A stretch of DNA of 64,000 nt from Conyzicola lurida (GCF_014204935.1 NZ_JACHMJ010000001.1:2294001-2358000), one strand, 5' to 3'. Shown: positions 17,112 through 26,444, counted from the stretch's first letter. Program-made: numbers and translations. Notes: generated from the letters alone by a model not told the origin.

Positions 17112-17927
17112 GTGCGCACCGCCCCGGCAGCGTTCCTCGCCGCCGCGCTCGTGCTGCTCGCCGGCTGTTCCGCGTCGCCGCAGTCGAGCACCGACGTCTC
17201 TCTTCCGCCGGCTGGCGCTGTCGTCGACTACCAGCTCGGCGGCGGCTACGAACCGGCCGACGGCGTCGGCGGTGTCGCTCGCGACAGCACCGACATCCCC
17301 GCTCCCGGGCTGTACTCGGTCTGCTACATCAACGGCTTCCAGACGCAGCCCGCCGACCGCGACCTCTGGCTCGACGACCGCGCAGACCTCGTGCTCACCG
17401 GTACGGGCGGCGAACCGGTCATCGACGAGAACTGGCCCGACGAACTGATTCTCGACACCTCGTCCGACGACAAGCGCGATCGCATCGCCGGCTTCACGAC
17501 CGAGGTCTTCGCCGGCTGCGCCGATGCGGGCTTCGACGCCGTCGAGATCGACAACCTCGACTCGTACACGCGCTCCGACGGCGCGCTCACCGACGACGAC
17601 GCGATCGCCCTCGCCACGCTCTACGCCGAGAGCGCCCACGCCCTGGGTCTGGCCATCGCGCAGAAGAACGCGGTCGAACTCGGGACCCGCGGGCGCGACG
17701 ACGCGGGCTTCGACTTCGCCGTCGCCGAGGAGTGCCAGCGCTTCGACGAGTGCGACCGCTACACCGAGGTGTACGGCGAGCACGTCATCGACATCGAGTA
17801 CACCGACGACCTGCTCGGCGAGTTCGCCGACGTCTGCGCCGATCCGCAGGTGCCGGCCTCGACGATCCTGCGCGACCGCGACCTCACGACACCGGACAGC
17901 CCCGAGTACGTGTTCGAGAGCTGCTAG
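17112..17927 (+). CDS. GH114-like (endo-alpha-1,4-polygalactosaminidase family) lipoprotein
   Basis: 271 residues. Signal peptide with lipobox LAGC (Cys at 19), then a TIM-barrel-like domain with YQLGGGY, GLYSVCYINGFQTQP, GFDAVEIDNLDSYTRSDG and AQKNAVEL; the EIDNLD segment holds the expected acidic catalytic residues. This matches the DUF297/GH114 family acting on galactosaminogalactan-type polymers. It starts 10 bases after the TetR gene, so it may be co-transcribed. Function is by family resemblance only. Confidence 0.75.
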   Translation: MRTAPAAFLAAALVLLAGCSASPQSSTDVSLPPAGAVVDYQLGGGYEPADGVGGVARDSTDIPAPGLYSVCYINGFQTQPADRDLWLDDRADLVLTGTGGEPVIDENWPDELILDTSSDDKRDRIAGFTTEVFAGCADAGFDAVEIDNLDSYTRSDGALTDDDAIALATLYAESAHALGLAIAQKNAVELGTRGRDDAGFDFAVAEECQRFDECDRYTEVYGEHVIDIEYTDDLLGEFADVCADPQVPASTILRDRDLTTPDSPEYVFESC

Positions 17928-17939
17928 CCGGGCGAACGG

Positions 17940-18731
17940 CTAGTCGAGCGAGTCGATCCCGCGCAGTTTGGCGAGCAGGTCGGCCTTGTTCAACCGCGAG
18001 TAGCCCGTGACACCGGTCGCGCCCGCGTGGCTGCGCAGCGCGACCATGGTCCACGACTCCGACGGCTCGGTACTCGCGCGCACGGCCGAGGTGCCGGTGC
18101 GGCGGGGCGTGCGGGCGGATGACGCGGGAGCACGCTTCGCGACCGGGATGCTCGGCAGCGCCGCTGCCTTCTTCGCGGTGGACTTCTTCGCCCCGACGGT
18201 CTGTGCGGCGGCGGGCTTCTTCGCGGCAACCGGCTTCGCCACGACCTCGGTCGCGACAACCGGCGTCTTCGCGGCAGCCGTTTTCTTGGAGACCACAGCC
18301 GGCTTCGCGGCCTTCAGCTTCGCGGTCGCATCGGCGGCGGCAGCGGCGAGTTCCGCCGCGAGCTCCCGCTCTTTCGCCACCGCCTTCTCGGCGCGCCTGG
18401 CTTCCTTCGCCGCGAGCTTCTCGGCGATCTCCTTCGCCTTGGTCAGCTGCTTCTTCACGAGCGCGCGCTCCTGCTTCAGCTCCTTCTTCGCCTTCGCCGC
18501 GGCCTTCTCGGCCTCTTTGCGCTCGGCCTTTTTCGCGGCCTTCTTGGCCAGGGCGGTGTCCTCGGCGATCGCCTTCTTCAGGAACTTGGCCTCGGCCTTG
18601 CGGTCGGCCTTCTCCTGAGCCTTCTTGACGGCCTTGAGCGCGGCCTTCTCGGCGGCGGCCTTCTGCGCTTTTTCGAGAGCCTTCTTCTCGGCCTTCTTGT
18701 CGGGCTTGGTTGACGGGGTCTTCGACGACAC
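17940..18731 (-). CDS. Lys/Ala-rich, histone H1-like protein with C-terminal SAP/Rho-N-like motif
   Basis: 263 residues. Residues about 5-130 are a highly charged KAEKKA-type helical stretch, likely coiled coil; 130-200 are AAAK/PVAAKK-type repeats as in histone H1 tails; the last 35 residues (WTMVALRSHAGATGVTGYS then RLNKADLLAKL) resemble a SAP or Rho-N nucleic-acid-binding helix pair. I chose GTG 18731 because AAGGAG lies 6 bases upstream; GTG 18749 would include that ribosome site as coding. Probably nucleoid- or RNA-associated; no specific function assigned. Confidence 0.7.
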   Translation of the reverse strand: MSSKTPSTKPDKKAEKKALEKAQKAAAEKAALKAVKKAQEKADRKAEAKFLKKAIAEDTALAKKAAKKAERKEAEKAAAKAKKELKQERALVKKQLTKAKEIAEKLAAKEARRAEKAVAKERELAAELAAAAADATAKLKAAKPAVVSKKTAAAKTPVVATEVVAKPVAAKKPAAAQTVGAKKSTAKKAAALPSIPVAKRAPASSARTPRRTGTSAVRASTEPSESWTMVALRSHAGATGVTGYSRLNKADLLAKLRGIDSLD

Positions 18732-18850
18732 GGTGCGCTCCTTGTCCACGGCGCGGTCCAGCGCCTGAATCGCTCCATTATCTCGCGACGTGCGCGGAGG
18801 ACGGTGGACGTAGGTTGCGCGTCGCGTAAACGACGGCTGAACTCAGCGGC

Positions 18851-19339
18851 CTACTCGACGCGCTGCTGCAGGTAGTTGGCGACGGCCGGCGGCACGTACG
18901 GCGCCACGTCTCCGCCGAGCGCCGACACCTGGCGGACGAGCGAGCTCGACACGTGGGTGTGCGCGGGGTTCGGCAGCATAAAGATCGTCTCGACGCCGGC
19001 GAGGTCGCGGTTGACGATCGCCATCGGCGTCTCGTAGGCGACGTCGATCTGCGAACGGATTCCCTTGACCAGGACGCTGGCTCCGACATCCGTGCAGTAG
19101 TCGACGAGCAGTCCGACGCTCCAGCTGGTGACGATGATGTTCGACGGCAGGTCGGCCTCGGCAACCGATTTCTCGATCAGCGAGACGCGCTGCGCGATCG
19201 GCAGCAGCGCGGTCTTGCCCGGGTTGTGCACCACGAGCACGTGCAACTCGTCGAAGAGGCGGGCGGCCCGCCCGATGACGTCGAGGTGGCCCAGCGTGAC
19301 GGGGTCGAACGATCCAGGAACAACGGCGATCCTCTTCAT
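18851..19339 (-). CDS. coaD: Pantetheine-phosphate adenylyltransferase
   Basis: 162 residues, normal length. Catalyses the penultimate step of coenzyme A synthesis. [15 protein letters not shown] has the TxGH nucleotide motif (Thr15-His18); [12 protein letters not shown] and SSSLVRQ (131-137) are the other family signatures. ATG 19339 lies 6 bases after a TAGGGT box. In many actinobacteria coaD follows rsmD and recG; here rsmD is separated and reversed. Confidence 0.96.
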   Translation of the reverse strand: MKRIAVVPGSFDPVTLGHLDVIGRAARLFDELHVLVVHNPGKTALLPIAQRVSLIEKSVAEADLPSNIIVTSWSVGLLVDYCTDVGASVLVKGIRSQIDVAYETPMAIVNRDLAGVETIFMLPNPAHTHVSSSLVRQVSALGGDVAPYVPPAVANYLQQRVE

Positions 19340-19345
19340 CCCCTC

Positions 19346-19351
19346 ACCCTA
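19346..19351 (-). promoter_or_regulatory. -10 box of coaD (TAGGGT, 6 bases before ATG)
   Basis: The spacing predicts a leaderless mRNA; the GAGGGG between box and ATG could alternatively serve as a weak ribosome site if transcription started further upstream. Confidence 0.5.
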
Positions 19352-19362
19352 GCCGGTGAACG

Positions 19363-20286
19363 TTACCGTCCCGTTACCGGCGCGGAAGTCTGCAGCGCCG
19401 CCTCGGCCACGTAGGCGTCGAGCACGACCCGCACCGCGAGCCGCGCCGCCCGGTCCGGACGCAGCAGCGCCTCGATGTGCCGCCCGGCGCGCACGTCGGT
19501 GAGCGGCAGCAGCCGGTACCGCCCCGCGGCCCGGCCGAGCGAGGTGTGCCGTGGCAGCAGCGCGACGCCGTGCCCGGTTGCCACCAAGTTCTCGATGAGC
19601 GGGAGGTGCGTCGAACGGTGGATGACGCGGGCCGGCGTCCCGGCCGCGACGGCCATCGCGGCGAGCACCCGGTCGATCGGGTAGTCGACCGGCACCCCGA
19701 TCCAGTCCTCGCCGATGACGTCGGCGACCGTCACCCTCTCGCGCCCGGCAAGCCGGTGCCCGAGCGAGACGCCCACGTCGAGCGGCTCGCGCACGAGCGG
19801 AACGACGCGCAGCACCGACGGTGCGGGCGGCAGTACGTCGTCGGAGCGGTGCGCGATCACGATGTCGTAGTCGGCGGTGAGGTCGGCGAAGTCGTCCTGC
19901 GAGACGTCCTGGTCGTCGAACTCGACCCGGATCCCGGGGTACTCCGTGATGCGGGTGAGCATGCCGGGCACGAACAACTCGGACGCGGACTGGAACGACG
20001 CCACGCGCACCACTCCTGTGGCGCCGCCGCGGTAGGCGTCCCAGGTCGCCTCGGCCTCGGCGATCGCGGTCGAGATGCGCACGGAACTCTCGGCGAGGGC
20101 GGTGCCGGCGTCGGTCAGCCGCACGCCGCGACCGACCCGTTCCACCAGCACGACGCCGACCTGCCGCTGCAGCGTCCGGAGCTGTTGGGAGACGGCGCTC
20201 GGCGATTTGCCGAGGGCGAGGGCCACCTCCGTGATGCTGCCGCGGTCGGCCAGTTCCCGGAGAAGAGCGAGCTGTGCGACATCCAT
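19363..20286 (-). CDS. LysR-family transcriptional regulator
   Basis: 307 residues. Winged helix at 1-60 (ADRGSITEVALALGKSPSAVSQQLRTLQ, with the recognition helix at SPSAVSQQL), followed by a periplasmic-binding-like effector domain. Divergent from the EamA transporter with 71 bp between, the usual arrangement for a LysR protein controlling its neighbour. TAGACT lies 6 bases before the ATG. Confidence 0.9.
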   Translation of the reverse strand: MDVAQLALLRELADRGSITEVALALGKSPSAVSQQLRTLQRQVGVVLVERVGRGVRLTDAGTALAESSVRISTAIAEAEATWDAYRGGATGVVRVASFQSASELFVPGMLTRITEYPGIRVEFDDQDVSQDDFADLTADYDIVIAHRSDDVLPPAPSVLRVVPLVREPLDVGVSLGHRLAGRERVTVADVIGEDWIGVPVDYPIDRVLAAMAVAAGTPARVIHRSTHLPLIENLVATGHGVALLPRHTSLGRAAGRYRLLPLTDVRAGRHIEALLRPDRAARLAVRVVLDAYVAEAALQTSAPVTGR

Positions 20287-20292
20287 GAAGGG

Positions 20293-20327
20293 AGTCTACA
20301 AAGTCGATGCATCATCCGGGCGTAGAC
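20293..20327. promoter_or_regulatory. LysR/EamA intergenic control region
   Basis: Minus-strand -10 TAGACT (20298-20293) for the LysR gene, overlapped by the inverted repeat GTCTAC (20294-20299) / GTAGAC (20322-20327). The 8-bp palindrome GATGCATC (20306-20313) lies between the arms. Geometry suits autoregulation by LysR. Confidence 0.4.
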
Positions 20328-20357
20328 CTTCATCGTGATCTGGGCGAGCATGGGGAC

Positions 20358-21269
20358 ATGCTGCTCCGCCACCGCCTCCTCGCCGTCCTCGTCGCCGTCC
20401 TCTGGGGCGTCAACTTCCCGGCGACGGCCCTCGCGCTCGAACACTTCCCGCCGTTGTTCATGGTGGCGCTGCGGTTCGCGATCATCGCCGTGCCGACGAT
20501 CATCTTCATCCCGCGGCCGAAGATCCCGCTGCGCTGGCTCATCGCCGTCGGATTCGGCATCGGCACCATGCAGTTCGCGTTCCTCTACCTCGGAATGGCC
20601 GCCGGTATGCCGAGCGGTCTCGCCTCGATCGTGCTGCAGGCCTCCGCGCCGTTCACCGTGATCATCGCCGGCATCTGGCTGCGCGAGCGCATCACGTCGC
20701 GGCAGGCGGTCGGCATCGCGATCGCGGTGCTCGGCCTCGCCGCGATCGCCGTGCACCGCTCGCAGGTCGCCGCGCTGCTGCCGGTCGTGCTCACCCTCTG
20801 CGGCGCGCTCGGCTGGGCGATCGGCAACGTCTCGACCCGCCGCGCCCAGGCGCCGAACGCGCTGCACCTGACCCTGTGGATGTCGGTGGTGCCGGTCGTG
20901 CCGATGCTGATCCTGTCGCTGTTGATCGAGGGTCCCGCCCGGATCGGCGACAGTCTCGCGACATCCTTCACTCCCGAGGCTCTGCCGGCCGTTCTCGGAC
21001 TGCTCTACGTGATCCTGATCGCCACTGTGGTCGGCTACAGCATCTGGAACAACCTGCTGTCGGTCTACCCGTCGAGCACGGTCGCGCCGTTCTCGATGCT
21101 CGTGCCCGTGGTGGGCGTGCTCGCCTCGTGGATCGCGTTCGGCCAGCTCATCGACGGCGTCGAACTCGTCGCGGGCGGCGCGGTCGTGGCCGGGGTGCTC
21201 GTCGCGAGCTACCGGCGGCGGGTGCGCGAGGCGTCTGCCGAGCTGGCGCTCACGGTTCCCGCCGCCTGA
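20358..21269 (+). CDS. EamA/DMT-family transporter
   Basis: 303 residues with ten predicted membrane segments forming two EamA repeats (LLAVLVAVLWGVNFPATALA at the start; GALGWAIGNVSTRRA opens the second half). Drug/metabolite exporters of this type move amino acids or small metabolites. ATG at 20358 is chosen because the LysR-divergent region lies upstream and residues before it are hydrophilic noise. Substrate unknown; likely regulated by the adjacent LysR protein. Confidence 0.88.
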   Translation: MLLRHRLLAVLVAVLWGVNFPATALALEHFPPLFMVALRFAIIAVPTIIFIPRPKIPLRWLIAVGFGIGTMQFAFLYLGMAAGMPSGLASIVLQASAPFTVIIAGIWLRERITSRQAVGIAIAVLGLAAIAVHRSQVAALLPVVLTLCGALGWAIGNVSTRRAQAPNALHLTLWMSVVPVVPMLILSLLIEGPARIGDSLATSFTPEALPAVLGLLYVILIATVVGYSIWNNLLSVYPSSTVAPFSMLVPVVGVLASWIAFGQLIDGVELVAGGAVVAGVLVASYRRRVREASAELALTVPAA

Positions 21270-21273
21270 ACGC

Positions 21274-23448
21274 TCAGCTCTTCGAGAGGAAGGCTTCCGC
21301 TTCGGCGTCGAGCCGGCGGGCGAGCGCCTCGGCCAGGTCGGGGTAGTCGACGAGCTGCGGGTCGACCTCGAGCACCGCGGACGCGAGCTCTCTCGCCTCG
21401 GCGATGAGCGCGCCATCCTTCACCACCCGCAGCAGCCGCAGGCTGGAGCGGCCGCCCGACTGAGTGGTGCCGAGCACGTCGCCCTCCTGGCGCAGTTCGA
21501 GGTCCTTCTGGGCGAGCTCGAAACCGTCGAGAGTGGATGCCACGGCCTCGACGCGTTCTCTGGCCAGCGTGCCGTCTTCGGCGTGGGTCACGAACAGGCA
21601 GACGCTCGGCACGCCACCGCGACCGACACGGCCGCGCAGCTGGTGCAGCTGGGAGACGCCGAAGCGGTCGGCGTCGAGGATCACCATGGTGCTCGCGTTC
21701 GGCACGTCGACGCCGACCTCGATCACCGTGGTGGCGACGAGGATGTCGATGCGGCCGGCGGCGAAGGCCTGCATCACGCCGTCCTTCTCCTCGCTCGGCA
21801 TACGGCCGTGCAGCACCTCGAGGCGGAGACCGGCGAGCGCCGGGTGGGCTCGCAGTTCGGCGGCGGTCTCGGTGACGTTGGCGATCTTCTGCGCCTGCTT
21901 CGAACCCGGGGCGCCGGCGGCCGAAGGCTCGGCGACCTCGGCGCCCGGCTCCACCTCCTCCACCTCTTTCGCGTCGATCGCGGGGCAGACCACGAAGACC
22001 TGGCGGCCCTGGGCGATCTCCTCGGCGGCGCGCGACCAGACCCGGTCGTAGAGCGGTTTGTTCCAGACCACGAAGCTCTTGATCGGCACGCGGCCGCCGG
22101 GCAGCTCGGCGATCGTGGAGATGTCGAGGTCGCCGAACACCGTCATCGCCACGGTGCGCGGGATCGGCGTCGCGGTCAGCACGAGCACGTGCGGCGGGGT
22201 CGTGCCTTTGAGCCGGAGGGCCTCGCGCTGGTCGACGCCGAAGCGGTGCTGCTCGTCGACCACGACGAGACCGAGGTCGAAGAAGCCGACGTTGTCGCTG
22301 AGCAGGGCGTGGGTACCGACCACGATGCGGGCCGAACCCGAGACAGCGGCGAGCAGCGCCTTGCGCTTCTCGGCGACGGGGAGCTGCCCGGTGATGAGCA
22401 CGGGCCGCAGCCGCGCGGCGAGATCGGGCCCGAGCGTCTTGACGATCGAGCGGAAGTGCTGCTGCGCGAGCACCTCGGTGGGCGCGAGCAGCGCGGACTG
22501 GCCGCCCGACTCGGCGACGGCGAGCATGGCCCGCAGAGCGACGAGCGTCTTGCCGGAACCCACCTCGCCCTGCACGAGCCGGTTCATCGGCGTGCCGGAC
22601 TGCAGGTCGCCCGCGACCTCCTGGCCGACGCGCTGTTGGTCGCCGGTCAGGGTGAACGGCAGGGCCGCGTCGAACCCGGCGAGCAGGCCGCCGGCCGCGC
22701 GCGGGGTCGAGGCGACCGACCGCAGCTTGGCGCGCTGCTGCAGCAGCGCAGCCTGCAGCACAAATGCCTCCTGGAAGCGCAGCGCTTTGCGCGCGCCGGC
22801 CCACTCGGCGTCGGTCGACGGCCGGTGGATGCTCTGCACCGCGCGCTCGTAGCTCATCAGCTTGCGGCGCGTGCGGATGGCGGCGGGCACCGGGTCGGTG
22901 AGCGGCGGCAGGGTGTCGAGCACCACGGAGACCGCCTTCTGGATCTGCCAGCTGGTCATCGACGCGGTCGCCGGGTAGACCGGCACGAGGGTCTCGAGGA
23001 ACGCGCGCGTCGCCTCTCCCCCGTCGCCGAGGTCGGCGGCGTCGAACAGCTCGTAGTCGGGGTGGGTGAGCTGCAGCGCTCCGCGGTACTCGCCGATCTT
23101 GCCGGCGAAGATGCCGCGCACGCCGGGCACGAGCTCCTCTTTGCGGAACGCCTGGTTGAAGAAGGTGAGCGACAGTATGCCCTTGCCGTCGCTGATCTTG
23201 ACCTCGAGGATCGACCCCTTGCGCGCCTGCATCGACCGCTGGCTCACTGACAGCACCTCGGCGACGATCGTGACGTTCTCGTCGAGCGGCAGGTGGGTGA
23301 GTTCGGTCAGTTCTCCCCGCCGGATGTAGCGGCGCGGGTAGTGGCTGAGGAGATCGCCCACGGTCTGGAGCTTGAGGCCCTTCGCGAGGGCGGCGCTCGT
23401 GCGGGGACCGAGCGCTTTCTTGAGCGGCTCGTCGAGCGGGGAGGTCAC
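21274..23448 (-). CDS. recG: ATP-dependent DNA helicase RecG
   Basis: 724 residues. Branch-migrating helicase that regresses stalled forks. N-terminal wedge/OB domain (about 1-150), Walker A GEVGSGKT at 294-301, DEQHRFG at 398-404 (DEQH form of the DEAH box), TATPIPRT, and the helicase C-terminal motif QLRGRVGRGG. An Ala/Glu-rich insert (EVEEVEPGAEVAEPSAAGAP) interrupts the region after FVVCPAID near residue 500. GTG start with TAATCT 6 bases upstream, probably leaderless. Convergent with the EamA gene, 4 bases apart. Confidence 0.96.
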   Translation of the reverse strand: MTSPLDEPLKKALGPRTSAALAKGLKLQTVGDLLSHYPRRYIRRGELTELTHLPLDENVTIVAEVLSVSQRSMQARKGSILEVKISDGKGILSLTFFNQAFRKEELVPGVRGIFAGKIGEYRGALQLTHPDYELFDAADLGDGGEATRAFLETLVPVYPATASMTSWQIQKAVSVVLDTLPPLTDPVPAAIRTRRKLMSYERAVQSIHRPSTDAEWAGARKALRFQEAFVLQAALLQQRAKLRSVASTPRAAGGLLAGFDAALPFTLTGDQQRVGQEVAGDLQSGTPMNRLVQGEVGSGKTLVALRAMLAVAESGGQSALLAPTEVLAQQHFRSIVKTLGPDLAARLRPVLITGQLPVAEKRKALLAAVSGSARIVVGTHALLSDNVGFFDLGLVVVDEQHRFGVDQREALRLKGTTPPHVLVLTATPIPRTVAMTVFGDLDISTIAELPGGRVPIKSFVVWNKPLYDRVWSRAAEEIAQGRQVFVVCPAIDAKEVEEVEPGAEVAEPSAAGAPGSKQAQKIANVTETAAELRAHPALAGLRLEVLHGRMPSEEKDGVMQAFAAGRIDILVATTVIEVGVDVPNASTMVILDADRFGVSQLHQLRGRVGRGGVPSVCLFVTHAEDGTLARERVEAVASTLDGFELAQKDLELRQEGDVLGTTQSGGRSSLRLLRVVKDGALIAEARELASAVLEVDPQLVDYPDLAEALARRLDAEAEAFLSKS

Positions 23449-23454
23449 GATTCC

Positions 23455-23460
23455 AGATTA
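23455..23460 (-). promoter_or_regulatory. Leaderless -10 box of recG (TAATCT, 6 bases before GTG)
   Basis: TAATCT reads on the minus strand from 23460 to 23455; the GTG begins at 23448. Confidence 0.55.
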
Positions 23461-23466
23461 CGCGGA

Positions 23467-23522
23467 TTGAGCCTGTCGGAATCAGGGTCGGAGGGGTTGG
23501 TGGATTTCGACACGCTCGATCC
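23467..23522. repeat. Dispersed inverted repeat, degenerate copy 2
   Basis: TTGAGCCTGTCGGAAT-type left arm near 23467 and ATTTCGACACGCTCGATCC right arm ending at 23522, with a longer spacer and several mismatches. It lies between corA (stop at 23531) and recG and is the most decayed intergenic copy. Confidence 0.7.
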
Positions 23523-23530
23523 GCCGGCTG

Positions 23531-24652
23531 CTACAGCCAGTGCCGCTTGCGGAACACCGCGAACAACGTGCCGCCCACCGCGACCATCAGCAGCAACGCA
23601 GCCGGGTAGCCGAACGCCCAGTCGAGCTCGGGCATCAACGCGAAGTTCATGCCGTAGATGCCGGTGACGAGCGTCGGCGCGAAGAAGATGGCCGCCCAGG
23701 CCGAGATCTTGCGCGCCTCCTCCGCCTGCCGGTTGCTCGACTCGGTGATCTTCTGCATGTCGTCGTTCTGCCGCTGGGCCACGAGGGTGGCGTTCACGGT
23801 GAGGATGTCGCGCAGCAGGATGCGGAACTCCTCGATGCGCTCCGTCACATGCGTCACGTGGTCGGCGACGTCGCGCAGGTACTGCTGCAGGTCGACCGCG
23901 ATCGAGTACTTGTCGAAGCCGCTGGAAATCTGGTCGAGGATGCCGATGAGCGGCTGGGCGGCGCGCTGGAAGTCGATGACCTCGCGGGAGAGCTCGTAGA
24001 TGCGCCGGGAGACCCGCGGGTCCCCGTCGAACACCTGCGTCTCGATCTCGTCGATGTCCTTCGCGATGCCCGCGACGACGGGCGCGTAGCCGTCGACCAC
24101 GGCGTCGAGGATCGCGTAGAGCACCGCTTCGGTGCCTCGCGCGAGCAGGTCGGGCGATTCCTCGAGCCGGGACCGCACGAGCGACAGGTCGGGCGATTCC
24201 GAGTGGCGCACCGTGATGACGAAGTTCGGGCCGATGAAGATGTGGAGTTCGCCGAATTCGACCTCTTCCGCGTCGTCGAGGTAGCGCGCCGCGCGCAGCA
24301 CGACGAACAGCGTCTCGCCGTAGCGCTCGAGTTTGGGGCGCTGGTGGGCGAGAACCGCGTCCTCGACCGCGAGCTCGTGCAACCCGAACTGGCCGGCGAG
24401 CGAGGTGAGTTCGTCGATCGACGGCCGGTACAGGCCGATCCACGCCATCGAGTCGGCGTGGTGGTCGAGGGCGAGGTACGTGGTGTCGAGGGAGGTGGGC
24501 GTCTCGACGCGGCATCCGTCTCTGTAGATGGCGTTATTGACCAGGCTGGAGCGTGCGGAAGCCGGTTCGTCGGCGAACAGCTCGGGCTCGGCGGCCGGCG
24601 TCGGCTTGCTGCGCGAGAGCCCGCGGAACGGCTTGCGGAAATCGGGGGACAT
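23531..24652 (-). CDS. corA: CorA-family magnesium/cobalt transport protein
   Basis: 373 residues. Large cytoplasmic domain, long helix, then two C-terminal membrane segments with the selectivity motif YGMNF near residue 336 and a basic FRKRHWL end. CorA proteins are pentameric Mg2+ channels. TACCGT is 7 bases before the ATG. Downstream of the dispersed repeat copy 3. Confidence 0.93.
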   Translation of the reverse strand: MSPDFRKPFRGLSRSKPTPAAEPELFADEPASARSSLVNNAIYRDGCRVETPTSLDTTYLALDHHADSMAWIGLYRPSIDELTSLAGQFGLHELAVEDAVLAHQRPKLERYGETLFVVLRAARYLDDAEEVEFGELHIFIGPNFVITVRHSESPDLSLVRSRLEESPDLLARGTEAVLYAILDAVVDGYAPVVAGIAKDIDEIETQVFDGDPRVSRRIYELSREVIDFQRAAQPLIGILDQISSGFDKYSIAVDLQQYLRDVADHVTHVTERIEEFRILLRDILTVNATLVAQRQNDDMQKITESSNRQAEEARKISAWAAIFFAPTLVTGIYGMNFALMPELDWAFGYPAALLLMVAVGGTLFAVFRKRHWL

Positions 24653-24659
24653 GCGTCAC

Positions 24660-24665
24660 ACGGTA
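24660..24665 (-). promoter_or_regulatory. Leaderless -10 box of corA (TACCGT, 7 bases before ATG)
   Basis: The stretch TACCGTGTGACGCATG is nearly identical to that before thiL (TACCGTGTGAAGCATG), including the spacer. Confidence 0.55.
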
Positions 24666-24678
24666 CGCCGTCCGGTCG

Positions 24679-24720
24679 CTGAGCTTGTCGAAGCGCGCGG
24701 TGGCCCTTCGACAAGCTCAG
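24679..24720. repeat. Dispersed inverted repeat, copy 3
   Basis: Perfect 15-bp arms CTGAGCTTGTCGAAG (24679-24693) and CTTCGACAAGCTCAG (24706-24720), extended outward by CGGTC / GGACCG with one mismatch. It lies between the acyl-CoA dehydrogenase stop and corA. Confidence 0.9.
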
Positions 24721-24731
24721 GGACCGACTAC

Positions 24732-26444
24732 CTACAGCTCGAACGCGTACCCGTTCGACTCGCGCACCGCCGCGCCGATCTTCTTCGTGACGGCGTCGGC
24801 GTTCACCTCGAGCGAGCGCAGGTCGCGGCCCACCTGGCGCGCCGAGCTGTCGCAGAACTCGGCGGCGACCGTGATCTCCGCGGCCGTCGCGGGGGCGCCG
24901 TCACGGGCACGCGTCGCGGTGGCCCGGCTGATGACCGCCACCTGCGCGTAGATCCCGGATGCGGCATCCGCCAGTCTCTTCTGCATGAGTTGTTTCTCCT
25001 GCACCTTCTTGCCGTGCTTGCGCAGCGACCACTCGGCGCGGTCGCGCAGGCGCGCCACCTGCTCGGCGACGGCGGAGACCTGCTTGGCGAGCACGGGATC
25101 CGCGCCGGCGAGCTTCTCGGGGCGCAGCGCACGGTTGACCCGCTCGGCGACGTAGGGCGCGAGCACGCCGATCGCCTTGCCGGGGGCGCCCACGGTGAGC
25201 GAGCGCACGTCGGGCAGACCGTCGCTCAGCGCCTTGATGCCGTTGAGAGCCACGTAGGCGCGCATCACGTCGTTGGCGCCCTCGAAGATCGGGAAGATAC
25301 GGAAGTCGCGGAGTGCCTTGGAGAGCGGGTGGTCGTTCATAAACGCGGTGCCGCCGTGCACCTGGAACGCCTTGTTGAGCGCCTTCCAGCCGACGTCGCT
25401 CGCGACCACCTTGGTCATCGCGGACTCGAGCGAGAAGTCGGCGACGCCGCGGTCGACGAGGCCGGTGGTGAGGTACGACATCGATTCGAGGCCGTAGATC
25501 TGCGTGTTCATCCACGCGGCCTTCTCTTCGACCATCTCGAAATCGATGAGCTTGCGGTCGAACTGCGTGCGCTCGTTCGCGTGGTCGAGGGTGTAGCCGA
25601 GGAAGGCTTTCATGCCGCCTGCGATCGAGGTACCCATCGACATCCGGCCGTTGTTGAGCGTGTTCATCGCAATGCGGAACCCGTCGCCCGGCTCGCCGAG
25701 CAGGTTCTCGGCCGGCACGCGCACGTTGTCGAAGTGCACGCGCTGCAGGTTGTTGGCGCGAAGGCCGAGGGTGTCGAAGCGGGGCCCGGTGCTGAGGCCC
25801 TCCGTGCCCTTCTCGACCACGAGCGCGACGTGGCCGAGGTCGCTGCGGGCGAAGACCGTGAGCACGTCCTTCGAGCCATTGCCGATCCAGCGCTTCTCGC
25901 CGTTGAGAATCCAGCTGCCGTCGCTCTGACGCTCGGCCCAGGTCTCGAGGTTGTAGGCGTCGCTGCCCACGTTCGGTTCGGTGAGCACGAAGGCGGCGAG
26001 CTTGCGGCCCGCGGCGAGGTCGGGCAGCCAACGGGCCTTCTGGTCGTCGGTGCCGTAGAGGTAGATCGGCTTCGTGCCGATGGACTGGTGCACGCCCATC
26101 ACCACGGCGAGGGCGCCGTCGGCGCGGCCGAACTCCTCCATCACCCGGCAGTACCCGGTCTGGCTGAGGCCCTGTCCGCCATACTGCTCGTCGACGAACA
26201 GCCCGAGCAGGCCGCGTTCGCCGAGGTCGCGGATCGTGTCGTCGCCGACCCAGCGCTGTTCCTCGGCCTTCCACGGGTCGTAGGTCCCGGTCAGGTACTC
26301 GCGCGCGCTCGCGGCGAGTGAGTGCACCTTGACCCGCTCCTCGCCGTCCAGGAGGGGGTACGGCATCACGAGCTCGGAGTGCGTGTTGCCGAGGAAGAGC
26401 GCTTTGGTGAAGGAGGGCTTGGGGGTTCGATCAACGCTGGCCAT
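24732..26444 (-). CDS. Acyl-CoA dehydrogenase (VLCAD-like, long C-terminal extension)
   Basis: 570 residues, longer than the usual 380-400. Residues about 30-430 carry the acyl-CoA dehydrogenase fold: VLTEPNVGSDA, NGEKRWIGNG, MSMGTSIAGGMKA and the catalytic-Glu region FEGANDVMR near 405. The last 150 residues are helical, as in mitochondrial VLCAD/ACAD9, and include KKVQEKQLMQKRLAD. Catalyses FAD-dependent alpha,beta-desaturation of acyl-CoA in fatty-acid oxidation. It stands alone, divergent from rsmD; no beta-oxidation partners are nearby. Confidence 0.9.
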   Translation of the reverse strand: MASVDRTPKPSFTKALFLGNTHSELVMPYPLLDGEERVKVHSLAASAREYLTGTYDPWKAEEQRWVGDDTIRDLGERGLLGLFVDEQYGGQGLSQTGYCRVMEEFGRADGALAVVMGVHQSIGTKPIYLYGTDDQKARWLPDLAAGRKLAAFVLTEPNVGSDAYNLETWAERQSDGSWILNGEKRWIGNGSKDVLTVFARSDLGHVALVVEKGTEGLSTGPRFDTLGLRANNLQRVHFDNVRVPAENLLGEPGDGFRIAMNTLNNGRMSMGTSIAGGMKAFLGYTLDHANERTQFDRKLIDFEMVEEKAAWMNTQIYGLESMSYLTTGLVDRGVADFSLESAMTKVVASDVGWKALNKAFQVHGGTAFMNDHPLSKALRDFRIFPIFEGANDVMRAYVALNGIKALSDGLPDVRSLTVGAPGKAIGVLAPYVAERVNRALRPEKLAGADPVLAKQVSAVAEQVARLRDRAEWSLRKHGKKVQEKQLMQKRLADAASGIYAQVAVISRATATRARDGAPATAAEITVAAEFCDSSARQVGRDLRSLEVNADAVTKKIGAAVRESNGYAFEL

